Origin: Cranoglanis bouderius
Taxonomy: Eukaryota; Chordata; Actinopteri; Siluriformes; Cranoglanididae
NCBI GenBank assembly: GCA_023630585.1
Contig: CM042566.1
Location: forward strand, 14,375,254 to 14,439,253
Reading direction: 5' to 3'
Length of the DNA: 64,000 nt
Every line of letters starts with the position of its first letter. Position 1 is the first letter of the stretch. Shown in pieces: positions 45,764-56,494 of this stretch. The position numbers and the translations under genes were made by a program. The notes under the pieces are model-generated. The model did no database searches, had not been told where the DNA came from, and saw only the letters and a list, made by a program, of their open reading frames with translations.

Positions 45764-46389
45764 TAGGCCTGTGTTTTGTTATTATTTCTGTTAGTGCATA
45801 TAAGAAATGTGACTTTCAAGGTGACAGTCAGTTTTGAGGGCCTTGATGATTTTATTGAAAATCTGTTGTTCACAGGAGAGGATGTGTTCCAAGTTTAAAA
45901 AAAAAAAAAAAAAAAAAAAAAGATGCTATATTTAAATATACCTTTGTGTTGATTATACATTAATTACTGTATGTGATTTTACATTTAAATATCCATTATT
46001 AAAAGCTACAGTCTTAAGATTAATCACAGTTAATTCTTTTTTTTTTTTTTTAGTTAATTGACAGCCCTAATAATTATACATTCACAGAAAAAATCTCACT
46101 TTCACAGTATCTCACTTGAATTTGACATACACTCACTTAAATCTCTCAATTTCAGTTTAACATACATTTTCAGTATTAATTGTATTTTTGGATGCTCTAT
46201 AAATAAAACAAGACTCTAACGTCATAATTGTTCTGAATTATCTTTAAGTTGTGGTTCATTTCTTTATGCAAAATTATACACAGTTATTCATAAGCTGACT
46301 TAGAATCATGATATACTGAAAATGTTGGCCATTTAAGTAGCTTCAATGTAGTTAGCTACTTTTTGTTAGTAACTACTTTTTAAAAAATG
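45764..46389. other. No gene seen; poly-A tract
   Basis: An A-run of 24 lies at 45897-45920 and a T-run near 46039-46052. No supported frame. Confidence 0.4.
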
Positions 46390-46640
46390 TACCCAGCTAG
46401 CATGCACCATTCTTACAACTTTGGCTAACATTACCTACAAGTTCTATTAATGTTTTAAACAAACATTTTAATCTAATGTTCAAATAATATTTTAAGGATA
46501 TTTTCTCATTTCAAGTAATGTTCCTATAAGGTTAAATGGTAACCAAGATATAACATTTTAACTGCAACATTCAGAGGATGTTTTGTTACGTGACAACAAA
46601 AGAAGAGCATTCTCAATGCAACATTTGAAAAAATGTTTTG
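46390..46640. repeat. Tandem-like repeat with 'aacattt' and 'aatgtt' units
   Basis: The stretch contains repeated 'taatgttttaaacaaacatt', 'acgtgacaacaaaagaagag' and 'caacatttgaaaaaatgttt' phrases, similar to a degenerate fish minisatellite. Unit boundaries are diffuse. Confidence 0.35.
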
Positions 46641-47129
46641 AGGATATTATTGAGGCTGAGATGACCGAACATTTTAAACTCCTATTTACTCATTCAGTAA
46701 GGCTATAAATAAGTCACTCACACACATACAGTCCAGATCCTTTAACAGCTGCAAGAAATAGCCTAACAGGCTTCATATTCTATATAGGCCCACTGTGGTT
46801 TCTGATTTATTTCCATGAAATGGGTAAATGATTCTACAGTGAGCTGTATGAAAAGTAAAGATTGATAATTCATGTTTGTGATAATTAAAAATTGACAATA
46901 CCCCAAATATGATAAAAACATACACTGTATATTATTCCAACAGTATTTCTGATGCACATTCAATTCTTCAGAATAATCTGCTTTGGGTAGACCTTAAGGT
47001 AACTTCAAATTACACCTGGTTAAGCTGTCATTTAGCTGTGGTCTGGAATTAATTTAAAAAAAAAAAAAGTTCATTCCAAAATTACAGCTTTTTTAGTATG
47101 AAATCTTCTCTTTTCGTTTCACTGGCAGA
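46641..47129. other. No gene seen
   Basis: AT-rich. A 66-codon minus frame at 46963-46763 has no motif. Confidence 0.35.
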
Positions 47130-48480
47130 TCCAGGGGTGGGTCCAGAGGGGCACTGGTCCAAGCTGAAGTCTGATTGGTCCCTGAAGTGCCCGTGTCCTG
47201 TCAATCATCACTGATCTAAGTCAGAGCACTAAATTGGTCATTTCATTTTAAATTCAACCCACGTAACTGTCCTTTCTACCACATCCCATTAATAGCTGCT
47301 GGTCAAACAGTGCGTTTTGATCGTCCTCTGTCAGTTTAAGATTCAATGGTAAGTACCTATTCAACACTTTAACTAATGTCTCAAGGGAATTTAGTGTTGC
47401 TGTCACTTACCTTCTCTTTGTCTAACGTTAGGAAGCTAGTTAGCTACAACAACACACTGTTTGGTCATGCCACACAGCCACAGTCATTAATTGTTGTAAA
47501 TAAAACTATTGCTGAGTCCCGTATAAGTTGCAGTTGGGTGATGCACAGAGACTTTGACATGGAGCTCTGACTTGAATGAAATGCAACAAAGCACTAACGT
47601 TAAACAGTGAAGCTAATTTTTGTTTTAGCAGAGGCATTCTGTGGTTTCTGACCAAAAAGAAGCCCAGCCTGCCTGCTGATGACAATGATCGCAGTCAGTG
47701 TGAGATGAGGGAGAGATTGAAGGCAAGGATGAGGGAGAGTCAAGCTGCCAGCAGCAGTAGAGAGCAATGCAGCTCCCAGCCCTTTTCAGCAGGTTAGTAA
47801 AACTTGGGCACAGCAAGATAAGGACAACAGGTGAAAATAAACTGTATATTCTGTATGTGACACTCAGGTTTACAATTTAAAACACTGATGGGTGAGATAT
47901 GAAAAGCAAATATTTCTTGTCATTAATTTTTGTCCCCTATAGTGATGAGGTCTAACGGCTCTGTTATGCTGTGCAGTGCATTTTCATGTCTACCAGAGCT
48001 CTCAGTATACGGTTAAAGTGCTCAGGGTTTTCTGTAAAAAAAAATAAATAAATAAAAAAATCACCTGTGAATTGATGTCAAACATTTTGCGTGAAAATAT
48101 ACATGGATTTTTGTAACATTTATTTGTGTTTCAGTTGCAAATTTGGATGGCGCAGGTTCAGAAGAAGAGTGTTAGTGAAGGGGATCATGATCTTCAGAAC
48201 CAGAACCAGTCACCAAGCAGTTCTTCTGGCCAAGTAGGACCTGATGGTATGCTACTGTTTTCATACTGCAATTGTAATAAATATAACCTAAATAATAGTC
48301 TTTAGGATTAACAATTAGGTAGTTACCATTTGCTTGTCTTGATGACAGTGGGTTTATGAAAGTGTTGAGGGATTCACTCTGGTGTTATTTTCATTAGCTT
48401 CTTTCCAGACACTACCCAGTGAAGAGCAGAGGATTTTGTCCAGCCATCAAAGAATTATTCCATTTTTTTCTTCAAATATT
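47130..48480 (+). pseudogene. Spliced hAT-type transposase leader, three exon-like blocks
   Basis: Block 1 follows 'tttgttttag' at about 47631, reads 'LTKKKPSLPADDNDRSQCEM' then 'REQCSSQPFSAG', and ends at donor 'gcag|gttagt' (about 47792). Block 2 (48134-48246) follows 'gtgtttcag', ends 'gatg|gtatgc' and reads 'DHDLQNQNQSPSSSSGQVGP' in a nearby frame. Block 3 follows 'cattag' at about 48398 and reads 'ASFQTLPSEEQRILSSH'. An upstream 'caatg|gtaagt' at 47345-47354 may be the first exon end. A serine-rich spliced leader before a hAT catalytic exon fits. The catalytic exon is absent, cut off by a TG tract. Confidence 0.45.
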
Positions 48481-48492
48481 GTATTATATTTT

Positions 48493-48496
<4 letters not shown>

Positions 48497-48550
<54 letters not shown>
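48497..48550. repeat. (TG)n microsatellite
   Basis: About 26 TG units ending the hAT-like block. Confidence 0.95.
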
Positions 48551-48551
<1 letters not shown>

Positions 48552-48712
48552 ACATTATTCTTAATGAAATAAATTGTGAAAATATTTAGGTTGTAATGCA
48601 CACACCCTTCCCATAAGCAGCTAGGAATGCCAGGGATCCATGAGCCTACGACATGCTCCCTCCAGACAAGGCATGAGTCGTTACTTGTTACTTGTGTGTG
48701 TTCTCTGAGCTA

Positions 48713-49250
48713 CTACAAAAAAAAATCTATATGTGTATGTGTTAAGGTGAGACGAGAAGAGGTCCCTAAGACTGCTTGATTGTTAATTTTCTCCGTTCTC
48801 GGGTGAGCTCGTTCTATTTGGGCACCGTTTCTGTCTACTGGCGTGCGTCTACCGGGTTGAGAGTCGGTGAGTACGGCCGTGCCCGCGATGGCTATCACCA
48901 TTGTAGGAGGTCCAAATGGTGCCTTCTCCAACCTTCCTGAGGTTGAGGCTTTTCACTAGTACTGTATCACCTGGGAGAAGGGGGTAAGTAGGTTTCTCTG
49001 CAGGTAAAAGCAGAGAAGCAGAGACATTACCATGCACACTCTTCAATTTTTCAATTAATGCTCGAGTGTAATCATCGACAATCACGTCCAGGTCTCCTGT
49101 AAAAGAAACACCAGGGTTAGCTTTAGTCCACGGGGTTGGAAATGGTCTGCCCATTATGATTTCAAAAGGAGATCATTGAGACTTTGGATGTTGCGTCATG
49201 GACGTGAGGAGAGGGTGAGCCCACTTTGGCAGCCCACTTATCCATCTCGT
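48713..49250 (-). pseudogene. Endogenous retrovirus pol fragment: integrase C-terminal part
   Basis: The minus strand from about 49250 to 48713 resembles the end of a gammaretrovirus-like pol: the 'FEIIMGRP' phrase following the integrase core, a helical linker, and an SH3-like C-terminal domain with 'LLPGDTVLVKS'. The frame is broken near 48910, after which the SH3-like part continues in another frame. The catalytic core of the integrase, reverse transcriptase, gag, env and LTRs are all absent. This is an old, inactive copy in the genome. Confidence 0.75.
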
Positions 49251-49264
49251 CCTGGTGCTTTATG

Positions 49265-49320
49265 ATAATGTTCATTGTAGAAAGTGCTATATGAATAAAA
49301 TTGAATTGAATTGAATTAAA
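49265..49320 (+). mobile_element. LINE/SINE 3' tail with (ATTGA)n
   Basis: 'aaagtgctatatgaataaaa' followed by three 'ttgaa' units is a common non-LTR 3' end in fish. Only the tail is visible. Confidence 0.5.
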
Positions 49321-50349
49321 ACTGCCTAACCCAAAATGATTCCAAGTTACATCACTGATGATGTATCCAGGAGCACTGCAAAGCTTTTTAGACCTTTAAA
49401 AAAAAAAAGTTAATTTTTAAAAACTTCTAGGAAGGTTAAGCATTAATTTTCTGCCTTTTTTTAAAAAAAAAAATATTATTATTATTTTTTTCAATTTCAC
49501 AGATTTGAAGGGGAACCTGGAAAAAGAGCTCAGCTTTACTGTGGAAAAGAGAAGAAATGCAAACACAGTGATATAGACAGGATAAATGAGAGATCCAGTC
49601 AAGAGAGAAGAGTGGAGTGAAATAGAGGCATTCAGAGATGGACTTATAGATATTGTGAGAGGGCCGGAAAGATGGAAATAAAGTCTGCTGAGAACACTTT
49701 GGACAGGATTGAGGTGTGGTAAGCTCTGGCTTTGACAGAGGTGCTTGTGTGTGCATCCTGAACAAGCCAAACTGTGGAAAATTCCCTCTGTGGTGCCTGT
49801 GCCAGTTCTCTGGGGCAGAGAGATGGAATCAACCTGCTCTCATGGTGGGGGAGGTACAGAAAATACCAGTGTTTTCCAACTCAAACACAACTGAATGAAA
49901 TTATCCTACCTGAAGACAAAATGGCACAACTAGAGAGAAAACCACATTTTGTGAAGATGCATTAACAAACATATTACCCGACATAGTAGCAGTTACAGAG
50001 TTTCATATTAGTTATTACAAGTATTATCTATGAGTGAGTTGTTTGTGGATTTCCTACATGTGATGTAAAAACAAAAAACAAACAAAAACAATACAACAGC
50101 CAGCCATGCTGAACATGACCCTGTAGAAAGATATCTGGCCGTATTTAAGGTTGATTTTAAATCAGAATCTCGTTTATTGATATGAAAATGGCTTTAATCC
50201 AAGAAGGGGGTCAAAGGCATTGCTCAAGAGCCCATCAATGGTTCTCTGGTTCGCTGGGATTTAAAGTGACCATCTTCCCACCACTAGCTCAGAACCACTG
50301 ATCCAATATTTAATAACTTGTGAAGTATGTAAAACTGTTTAACAAAAAT
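49321..50349. other. No supported gene
   Basis: Two overlapping minus frames of about 110 codons (49770-49417) lack known motifs, include a poly-A/T stretch and are probably chance. No repeat ends seen. Confidence 0.3.
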
Positions 50350-50460
50350 AATTCGGGTTCGCACCCTTCCACGGTGTCCCTTGTCTCATGTCCCAAGTCC
50401 CCTGGGATAGGCTTCAGGCTCCCTGTGTAGGATAAGCAGTACATAAAATGGATGGATGGA
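50350..50460 (+). mobile_element. SINE-like repeat 3' end with ATGG tail
   Basis: 'cccctgggataggcttcagg' and 'aaaatggatggatgga' match the 3' part of the SINE-like repeat at 16105-16205. Confidence 0.55.
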
Positions 50461-51111
50461 GTTACCTAACCTATAAGTATTAACTTTCTTGTATTGACCC
50501 CTTACATGTATTGGGTGGGAATTCATTTTTCAGAAATTCATTTCCTTGTTTTTTTTTTTTTTTTGCAACAATTTTGCAATATTTTCCTGTGCAGTATTTT
50601 TGTGATCACTCACACACGTTTGCATTCTTTTATCTTCACTTATCTCATAACACTGTACAACAGGAGAAATGTATCACACAAAACTGCTCATGTTTACACC
50701 TCGCAAATTGATGTTGGAAAGGATATACATAACCATGGTTATATAACTACATAGCCTAATTTCATAGGCTACACTACTAAGGAGATCTTGAAAATTTTAC
50801 TTTTAAATTAACTTCTAGAAAGAATCCATCCCTCACTCACTCACTCACAGTATTGCCCTCAATCCTTATATTCACTGTCCCTCCTTTTCTCTTTGTGTGT
50901 CTGTGAGAGAGTGAGTGAGATAGAGAGATAGCTCCCTACTGTATCAGTGCTTAAGCACACATTCCATTCCTCAGAGAAGCCCCCTGGGCGTGGGGCAGAA
51001 CCCACCGTTTTCAATTATACTGCAGTCCAGCATGATTGAGACAAACAGGTGCAAGTGGTACAAAATACAATTAATAAGGCACTGAGACAACTAAGCCACT
51101 GAAACACACAC
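50461..51111. other. No supported gene
   Basis: A T-run of 16 lies near 50550-50565. A 'ctcactcactcactcac' run is near 50833. Otherwise featureless. Confidence 0.35.
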
Positions 51112-51136
51112 ATACATATGTGTGTGTGTGTGTGTG

Positions 51137-51225
<89 letters not shown>

Positions 51226-51234
51226 ACATATACA
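51112..51234. repeat. (TG)n(TA)n microsatellite
   Basis: A short TG run, then about 40 TA units to 51219, then 'catgtatacata'. Open frames through it are artefacts. Confidence 0.95.
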
Positions 51235-51240
51235 TAAAAA

Positions 51241-51307
51241 AAAGTATTTGATCCCCTGCTGATTTTGTACGTTTGCCCACTGACAAAGAAATGATCAGTC
51301 TATAATT
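51241..51307 (+). mobile_element. Tc1/mariner left-end scrap, family F copy 4
   Basis: 'aagtatttgatcccctgctg' to 'atgatcagtctataatta' is the outer 67 bp of the F inverted repeat. It sits between two TA-rich tracts. Confidence 0.8.
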
Positions 51308-51336
51308 ACATACATATATACATATAGGTATATATC

Positions 51337-51713
51337 CACCAGCTCTGTGATGTCATCATGGAGGAGTGGAAGAGGACTCCAGTGGCAACCTGTGAAGCTC
51401 TGGTGAACTCCATGCCCAATAGGGTTAAGGCAGTGCTGGAAAATAATGGTGGTCACACAAAATATTGACACCTTGGGCCCAATTTGGACATTTTCACTTA
51501 GGGGTGTACTCACTTTTGTTGCCAGCAGTTTAGACATTAATAGCTGTGTGTTGAGTTATTTTGAGGGGACAGCAGATTTACACTGTTATACAAGCTGTAC
51601 ACTCACTACTTTACATTGTAGCAAAGTGTCATTTCTTCAGTGTTGTCCCATGAAAATATATAATAAAATATTTATAAAAATGTGAGGGGTGTACTCACTT
51701 TTGTGAGATACTG
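51337..51713 (+). mobile_element. Tc1/mariner right-end fragment, family G copy 2
   Basis: It begins inside the transposase C-terminus ('HQLCDVIMEEWKRTPVATC' on the plus strand) and keeps 'ACEALVNSMPNRVKAVLEN'. It then runs through the complete right inverted repeat to 'ctcacttttgtgagatactg'. Orientation is opposite to G1. The 5' two thirds are missing. Confidence 0.85.
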
Positions 51714-51732
51714 TACATACGTTTATACAAAC

Positions 51733-51735
<3 letters not shown>

Positions 51736-51788
<53 letters not shown>
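51736..51788. repeat. (AT)n(AC)n microsatellite
   Basis: About 11 AT units then about 15 AC units, directly against the left end of Tc1-A2. Confidence 0.95.
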
Positions 51789-51795
<7 letters not shown>

Positions 51796-52920
51796 TCTAA
51801 ACAAAAATTATAATATCGTGGAAAAGTTCATTTTTTTCCGAAATTTAATTCAAAAAGTGGAACTTTCATATATTCTAGCTTCATTACACATAAAGTGAAA
51901 TATTTCCAGCCTTTTTTTGTTTTAATCTTGATGATTATGGATTACAGCTCATGGAAATGAGATGCTGGAAAAATCCAGTATCTCAAAAATATTAGAATAA
52001 AGAATTTATAATACAGCAACGTCGACCTGAGAAGACTCTAATCAGCTAATTAACTCAAAACACCTGTTTACTCAAAACACCGTTGCTCAGTGGTCCAAAG
52101 TCCTCTTTTCAGATGAAAGTAAATTTTGCATTTCATTTGGAAATCAAGGTCCCAGAGTCTGGAGGAAGAGTGGAGAGGCACAGAATCCATGTTGCTTGAA
52201 GTCCAGTGAAGTCAAGTTGCATGAAGTTTCCACAGTCAGTGATGATTTGGGGTGCCATGTCATCTGCTGGTGTTGGTCCACTGTGTTTTCTCAAGTGGAG
52301 AGTCAATGCAGCGTCTACCAGGAGATTTTAGAGCACTCCATACTTCCATCTGCTGACAAGCTTTATGGAGATGCTGATTTCCTTTTCCAGCAGGACTTGG
52401 CTCCTGCCCACAGAGCCAAAACTACTAGTAACTTGTTTGCTGACCATGGTATTACTGTACTTGATCGGCCAGCCAACTCACCTGACCTGAATTTTGTCAA
52501 GAGGAGGATGAGAGACACCAGACCCGACAATACAGACGAGCTGAAGGCCGCTATCAAAGCAACCTGGGCTTCCATAACACCTCAGCAGTGCCACAGGCTG
52601 ATTGCCTCCATGCCACACCGCACTGATGCAGTAATTCGTGCAAAAGGAGCCACGACCGAGTACTAAGTGCATAAATTAACACACTTTTCCGAAGGTTGAC
52701 ATTTCTGAGTTACAAATTCTTTATTCAAATATTTTGAGATACTGGATTTTTGATTTCCATGAGCTGTAATCCATAATCATCAAGATTAAAACAAAAAAGG
52801 CTTGAAATATTTCACTTTATGTGTAATGAATCTAGAATATATGAAAGTTCCACTTTTTGAATTAAATTATGGACAAAAAGGAACCTTTCCACGATATTCT
52901 AATTTTTTTAGATGCACCCG
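51789..52920 (+). mobile_element. Tc1/mariner element, family A copy 2 (A2), internally deleted
   Basis: It has both inverted repeats ('aggtgcatctaaacaaaaat' and 'ctaatttttttagatgcacc'). Compared with A1 it lacks about 430 bp covering the N-terminal transposase. The deletion joint at 52063-52090 shows a direct repeat 'actcaaaacacc', suggesting slippage or end-joining at short homology. A TA-rich tract follows. Confidence 0.88.
52082..52666 (+). pseudogene. Tc1-A2 transposase, catalytic part
   Basis: It begins at 'VAQWSKVLFSDESKFCISFG' (first Asp) and 'NQGPRVWRKSGEAQN'. After a duplication-like insertion near 52200 it continues 'VSTVSDDLGCHVICW' in a shifted frame. From about 52330 a long open stretch gives 'LYGDADFLFQQDLAPAH' (second Asp), and 'ANSPDLN' then directly 'FVKRRMRDTRPDN', so about eight residues including the catalytic Glu (PIENLWDI) are deleted. 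It ends 'DAVIRAKGATTEY' with a stop at 52664-52666. Confidence 0.85.
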
Positions 52921-53140
52921 TATATATACACTATTTCACTGGTTTCTCTCTCCATACGGGTAAAATAAACTAGTTTCTTTCAGTGAATATTTGACATATG
53001 CATATACTCAGGTTCCATAATTATTAAATAGACCTACAGTAAATCTACACTTGCTGGCCATTGCATTACTATACAACTATATAGTTATATACTATATAAC
53101 TAAATAAGAGTTTTGTGGGTAGCATTAAACCAGCAGTTGG

Positions 53141-53330
53141 AAGTACACAACTGTATAGGATGTCTTTGTATGGTGTAGCATTACAGTTCCCTTCACTGGA
53201 ACAAAGGGGCCCAACCATGTTCCAGCATGACAATACCCCTGTAAAGACATGCCAAGTTTGGAGTGGAAGAATTTGAGTCAAACTCTGGTTGAAATGGCTG
53301 AATAATAAATGACTACTACACATTGCAGAA
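53141..53330 (+). mobile_element. Tc1/mariner internal scrap, family L copy 2
   Basis: 'ttcactggaacaaaggggcc' and 'gttccagcatgacaatac' (the Gln-His-Asp-Asn box, second catalytic Asp region) resemble the interior of the element whose ends lie at 53533-53756. No intact frame. Confidence 0.5.
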
Positions 53331-53532
53331 GCTATTGTTGAATTTAGGGGAAGCTATTATTTAATTCAAATCAGTTTAGCTTGAGCCAAAATTTTATCTT
53401 TGAGACTCAAAAGGCAAGCCTGCAAAATCGGTTTAAGCCCTGATAGTTTTGTTTACAAATGCATTGTAGCAATTCTGTATAATTGTAGTATCACACTGAA
53501 TGAGTGGAATTAACTGTAAGACCAAAAAAATA

Positions 53533-53756
53533 CACTATACCAAAAGTATGTGGACACCTGACTTTCACACTCGTATGTGTTTTTTGAATATTCTATTCCC
53601 AATTTAGTCCCCCATTGCTGTTATAATAACCTCTACTTTTCTGGGAAGGCTTTTCACTAAGTTTTAGAGCATGTGCTCATTCAGCCACAAGAGCATCAGT
53701 GAGGTCAACACATAGGTATGATGGTCAGGTGTCCACAAACATTTGGCCATATAGTG
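53533..53756. mobile_element. Tc1-derived MITE, family L copy 3
   Basis: The ends 'cactataccaaaagtatgtg' and 'acatttggccatatagtg' are inverted over more than 30 bp, with 'ggacacctgac' and 'gtcaggtgtcc' inside. TA flanks are at 53531-53532 and 53757-53758. It is a 224-bp deletion derivative with no transposase. Confidence 0.82.
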
Positions 53757-53758
53757 TA

Positions 53759-54168
53759 CTTTTTTGTAAATGCCTAGAAAGACTAAGGAGGAAAATAATG
53801 TTTACTGTGAATCAATAAGTTGACAAGTAGTTTACTTTATCTGGTGTTAAATATTTATGCATTTTCTTATTTGAAACTGGTGAAGTAAAAGGCACATTAC
53901 AAACATACAAATCTAGTGGCTGCATCAATTCAAACTGATGAGCCATTAACATAGGGATTGAATAATAGAGGAGATCTGGACCTCTTGTCCTTTAATTATG
54001 GTCAGTTTCATTAGTCACCAGCAAGCATGGGCAGCACATATATGAACTGGGACATAACTCATAAATTAAGCATTTATACATTAATTTACAGCCATTTAGA
54101 ACATTTTCATATTCATTTCACAATCATGTCTTTCATTAACTTACAAAGTGTTAAACAATTCACCTCCG
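53759..54168. other. No gene seen
   Basis: AT-rich, no repeat end or motif. Confidence 0.35.
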
Positions 54169-54446
54169 TCGTCTCAGCCCACAAAGCAGGTTTATCACAG
54201 AGAATTTGGAGCTGGGCGTAAATGTGGGGCTTGGGTCAGAGTCCAAGAGGGTATTTTCTGTGGCCAGAGCAATACTGTACACAGGAAGTGATGAAGGAGA
54301 TGATAAAGAGCTCTGCACGTGTTCAACATCAGAAGTTTTAATGCTATTCTTCTCGTGTGACACACTTAGGTCTTGTAGATGCATCACAAAGGTCAGAGTC
54401 TGTTGTGTCAGGGATGTGAAATCCTTGAAGACTTTTTTAAACTGGC
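54169..54446 (-). other. Exon-like open block of unknown origin
   Basis: On the minus strand an open block follows 'attgccag' and ends at a donor-like 'ggag|gtgaat'. It reads 'FKDFTSLTQQTLTFVMHLQD' and later 'TPSSKFSVINLLCGLRRRR'. No stop lies within about 92 codons. It lies in DNA without obvious repeat ends, so a host exon is possible. I do not recognise the protein, and the plus strand is also open here, so confidence is low. Confidence 0.25.
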
Positions 54447-54465
54447 AATAAATGATTTTTTTTTA

Positions 54466-54493
54466 AAGAAAGAAAGAAAGAAAGAAAGAAAGA
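54466..54493. repeat. (GAAA)n microsatellite
   Basis: Seven GAAA units after a T-run. Confidence 0.9.
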
Positions 54494-55074
54494 TTATTTT
54501 GGCCTTACTGTCATAGTCTGGCAAAGTATGAATCAACCAAGTGGTTTTTAAAATTTCATATCATTTTAAAATATTTAACAAACAATACAACAATTTATTA
54601 AAATCTACTTTAAGCAAAGATGTTGTTTTAAAATATTCTGTCTGTAGCGATGTACTCCAACAAAATATAATTGGGAATAGTCTTCATGTTTTCCATTAAT
54701 AATATTCCTGATGACACCAATTAGTTAACTAATAACCAACAATTATAGTTTTTTTATTACTGCAGAAAATACAACAAATAAATAAATAAAATAAAATATT
54801 GGTACTTGTTCACCGGCTTTTCTGTCTCATTACTGCAATCACGTGCTCTCACGCATGCTCTTTCTTTATTTTTTCTTTCTCTCTCTCCCTCTCCAATAAC
54901 TGCATATCAATGGCTCAAGCCTCCTCTTTGCCCGCATTACCACCTCGGGTGCGCATTATTTTTTTAATAATTCAACGGCCCATTCCGCATATCAAAGACC
55001 CATTCAATAGCTGGGATTAGGGTTTCAGTAATTTGGACCTGTTAAATGCTTACCTGCAGATGATATAACTGCTG
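54494..55074. other. No gene seen
   Basis: AT-rich sequence with a 'ttctttctctctctccctct' patch near 54880. No supported frame. Confidence 0.35.
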
Positions 55075-55744
55075 TTATAATTCTGTACCATTTGGCTTGG
55101 CATCCGGTCATGCCCTGTGTCAAAGGACTATGGATCAAGTACTACAAGGGCTTCCTGGCACCCATGGTTATTAGATAACTGGATGTAACTGGGCTGTCTA
55201 GAACTCTTGAGAACTGTCCTTAATGAATTAGACATGTTTAGTCTGAGAGTACAGCATGGAAGTGTGCATTTTCAAACAGGTACTGGCGTGTTTGGCCACT
55301 CCATTTATGCTGATGGGCTCCACAAGTCTGCAGAGAAGTCTAGAGCACTTGTTGAGTCACCAATACAGACCAATGTGAGTCATGCACGATTCATAGCAAG
55401 ATTAACAATTTTGAATGTTTCATTCCAAACCTTGCATCAGTTCTCATACACATATTCCTTGCTGTACAAGGGCTGTACAAGGGTAGGTCATGGACCTGGA
55501 ATATATCCTGCAAAGAGTCAAATAATTGTTGGGGTCACAAAACGTACTGATCCATTATACCCATAATTGCCCATCGGTTCAATGCCTGTGATGTTTCACT
55601 GTATGTTATGGATACCATTATCTCACACATCTTGGCTAATGATGAAAAATGCCCATCACAAATGGGAACAAAACTATACTCAAATTGAGGGTGAGGCTCT
55701 GGGTATAGCCCTTTTTAAGCAAACCACCATTATTGATTTATCCT
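55075..55744 (+). pseudogene. Ty3/gypsy reverse transcriptase to RNase H fragment
   Basis: Across three frames the plus strand reads a decayed thumb and connection. 'MDQVLQGLPGTHGY' is the site of the lost LDD box. It continues 'DMFSLRVQHGKCAFSN', 'YADGLHKSAEKSRALVES' and 'PIQTNVS'. Then the RNase H start 'NACDVSLY' and 'ISHILANDEK', and 'WEQNYTQIEGEALGIALF'. The order matches gypsy pol between the reverse transcriptase palm and RNase H. Many frameshifts make it older than the fragment at 42379-43133. Confidence 0.7.
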
Positions 55745-55825
55745 ATCCACACTGCATGGGCTCCCAGTAAAATTTCGTACTGATTATAAAATACTATTAT
55801 TGACCTATAAAATACTATTATTTAG
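55745..55825 (+). pseudogene. L2 ORF2 C-terminal fragment, upstream part
   Basis: It reads 'LPVKFRTDYKILLLTYK' in a shifted frame, the conserved 'LHWLPV..R..YKIL.LTYK' block of L2 ORF2. A SINE follows at 55826. Confidence 0.65.
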
Positions 55826-56066
55826 GGGCGGCTGTGGCCCAAGTGGTAGAGCGGGTTATCCACTAATCATAGGATTGGCGGTTCGATTCCCGGCCCACAT
55901 GACTCCTTGGGCAAGACACTGAACCCCAGGTTGCTCCCGATGGCAGGCAGGTGCCTTGCATGGTAGCTGCCATGAGGGTGTGAGTGAATGGGTGAATGAG
56001 ACACAGTGTAAAGCGCTTTGTGAACCGCAAAAGTTTAAAAGGTGCTATATAAGTGCTTTTACTATA
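55826..56066 (+). mobile_element. tRNA-derived SINE inside L2
   Basis: 'ggggcggctgtggcccaagt' begins the head. The A-box-like 'tggcccaagtggtaga' and B-box 'ggttcgattcc' have tRNA spacing. The body has 'ttgggcaagacactgaaccc' and 'gtaaagcgctttgtgaaccg', and the tail 'ggtgctatataagtgc'. Short direct repeats 'ctataaa' at both sides are compatible with a target duplication. The L2 reading resumes after it. Confidence 0.8.
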
Positions 56067-56330
56067 AAGCACTAAATGGACCACAGTACCTTAGCAAAAT
56101 TTTTATCTTTTATGATCCACCATGCCTACTTTGATCAAAAGATGCAGGCTATTTGTTGGTACCTCGAATAGTGAACGCTACAGCAGGGGGAAGAGCTTTC
56201 TCTTACAAAGCCCCACAGTTATGGAACAGCCTTCCAATTAGTGTTCGGGACTCAGACACAGTCTCAGTGTTTAAGTCCAGGCTGAAAACATATTTGTTTA
56301 GTCACGCCTTTTTTTTTTAATAGTTTTTTG
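56067..56330 (+). pseudogene. L2 ORF2 C-terminal fragment, downstream part
   Basis: It reads 'KALNGPQYLSKIF' and later 'RAFSYKAPQLWNSLPISVRD' then 'VSVFKSRLKTYLFSHAF'. These are the final conserved blocks of L2 ORF2. One stop near 56130 breaks it. The 3' tail is not clear after 56330. Confidence 0.78.
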
Positions 56331-56494
56331 TCTTATGTCTTTAGGGCTCACAGGCATAGAGTATTGTGGTGAGCTGGGTTGTTTGGATGCTGTCACTCCC
56401 CACTCAAGTCTCCATCAGTGAACATTGGATAAGTTCAACAAAACAGACTTCATGTGAAAAGTGTAATGAATTTCTAAATCTAAAACACTAAAAT

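Noticed and set aside
49417..49770. Two overlapping minus-strand frames of 109 and 117 codons
   Set aside because: They overlap in different frames and end in poly-Lys/Phe low-complexity sequence; no motif.
51015..51286. Two minus-strand frames of about 70 codons over a TA tract
   Set aside because: Same low-complexity artefact; the region is a microsatellite.
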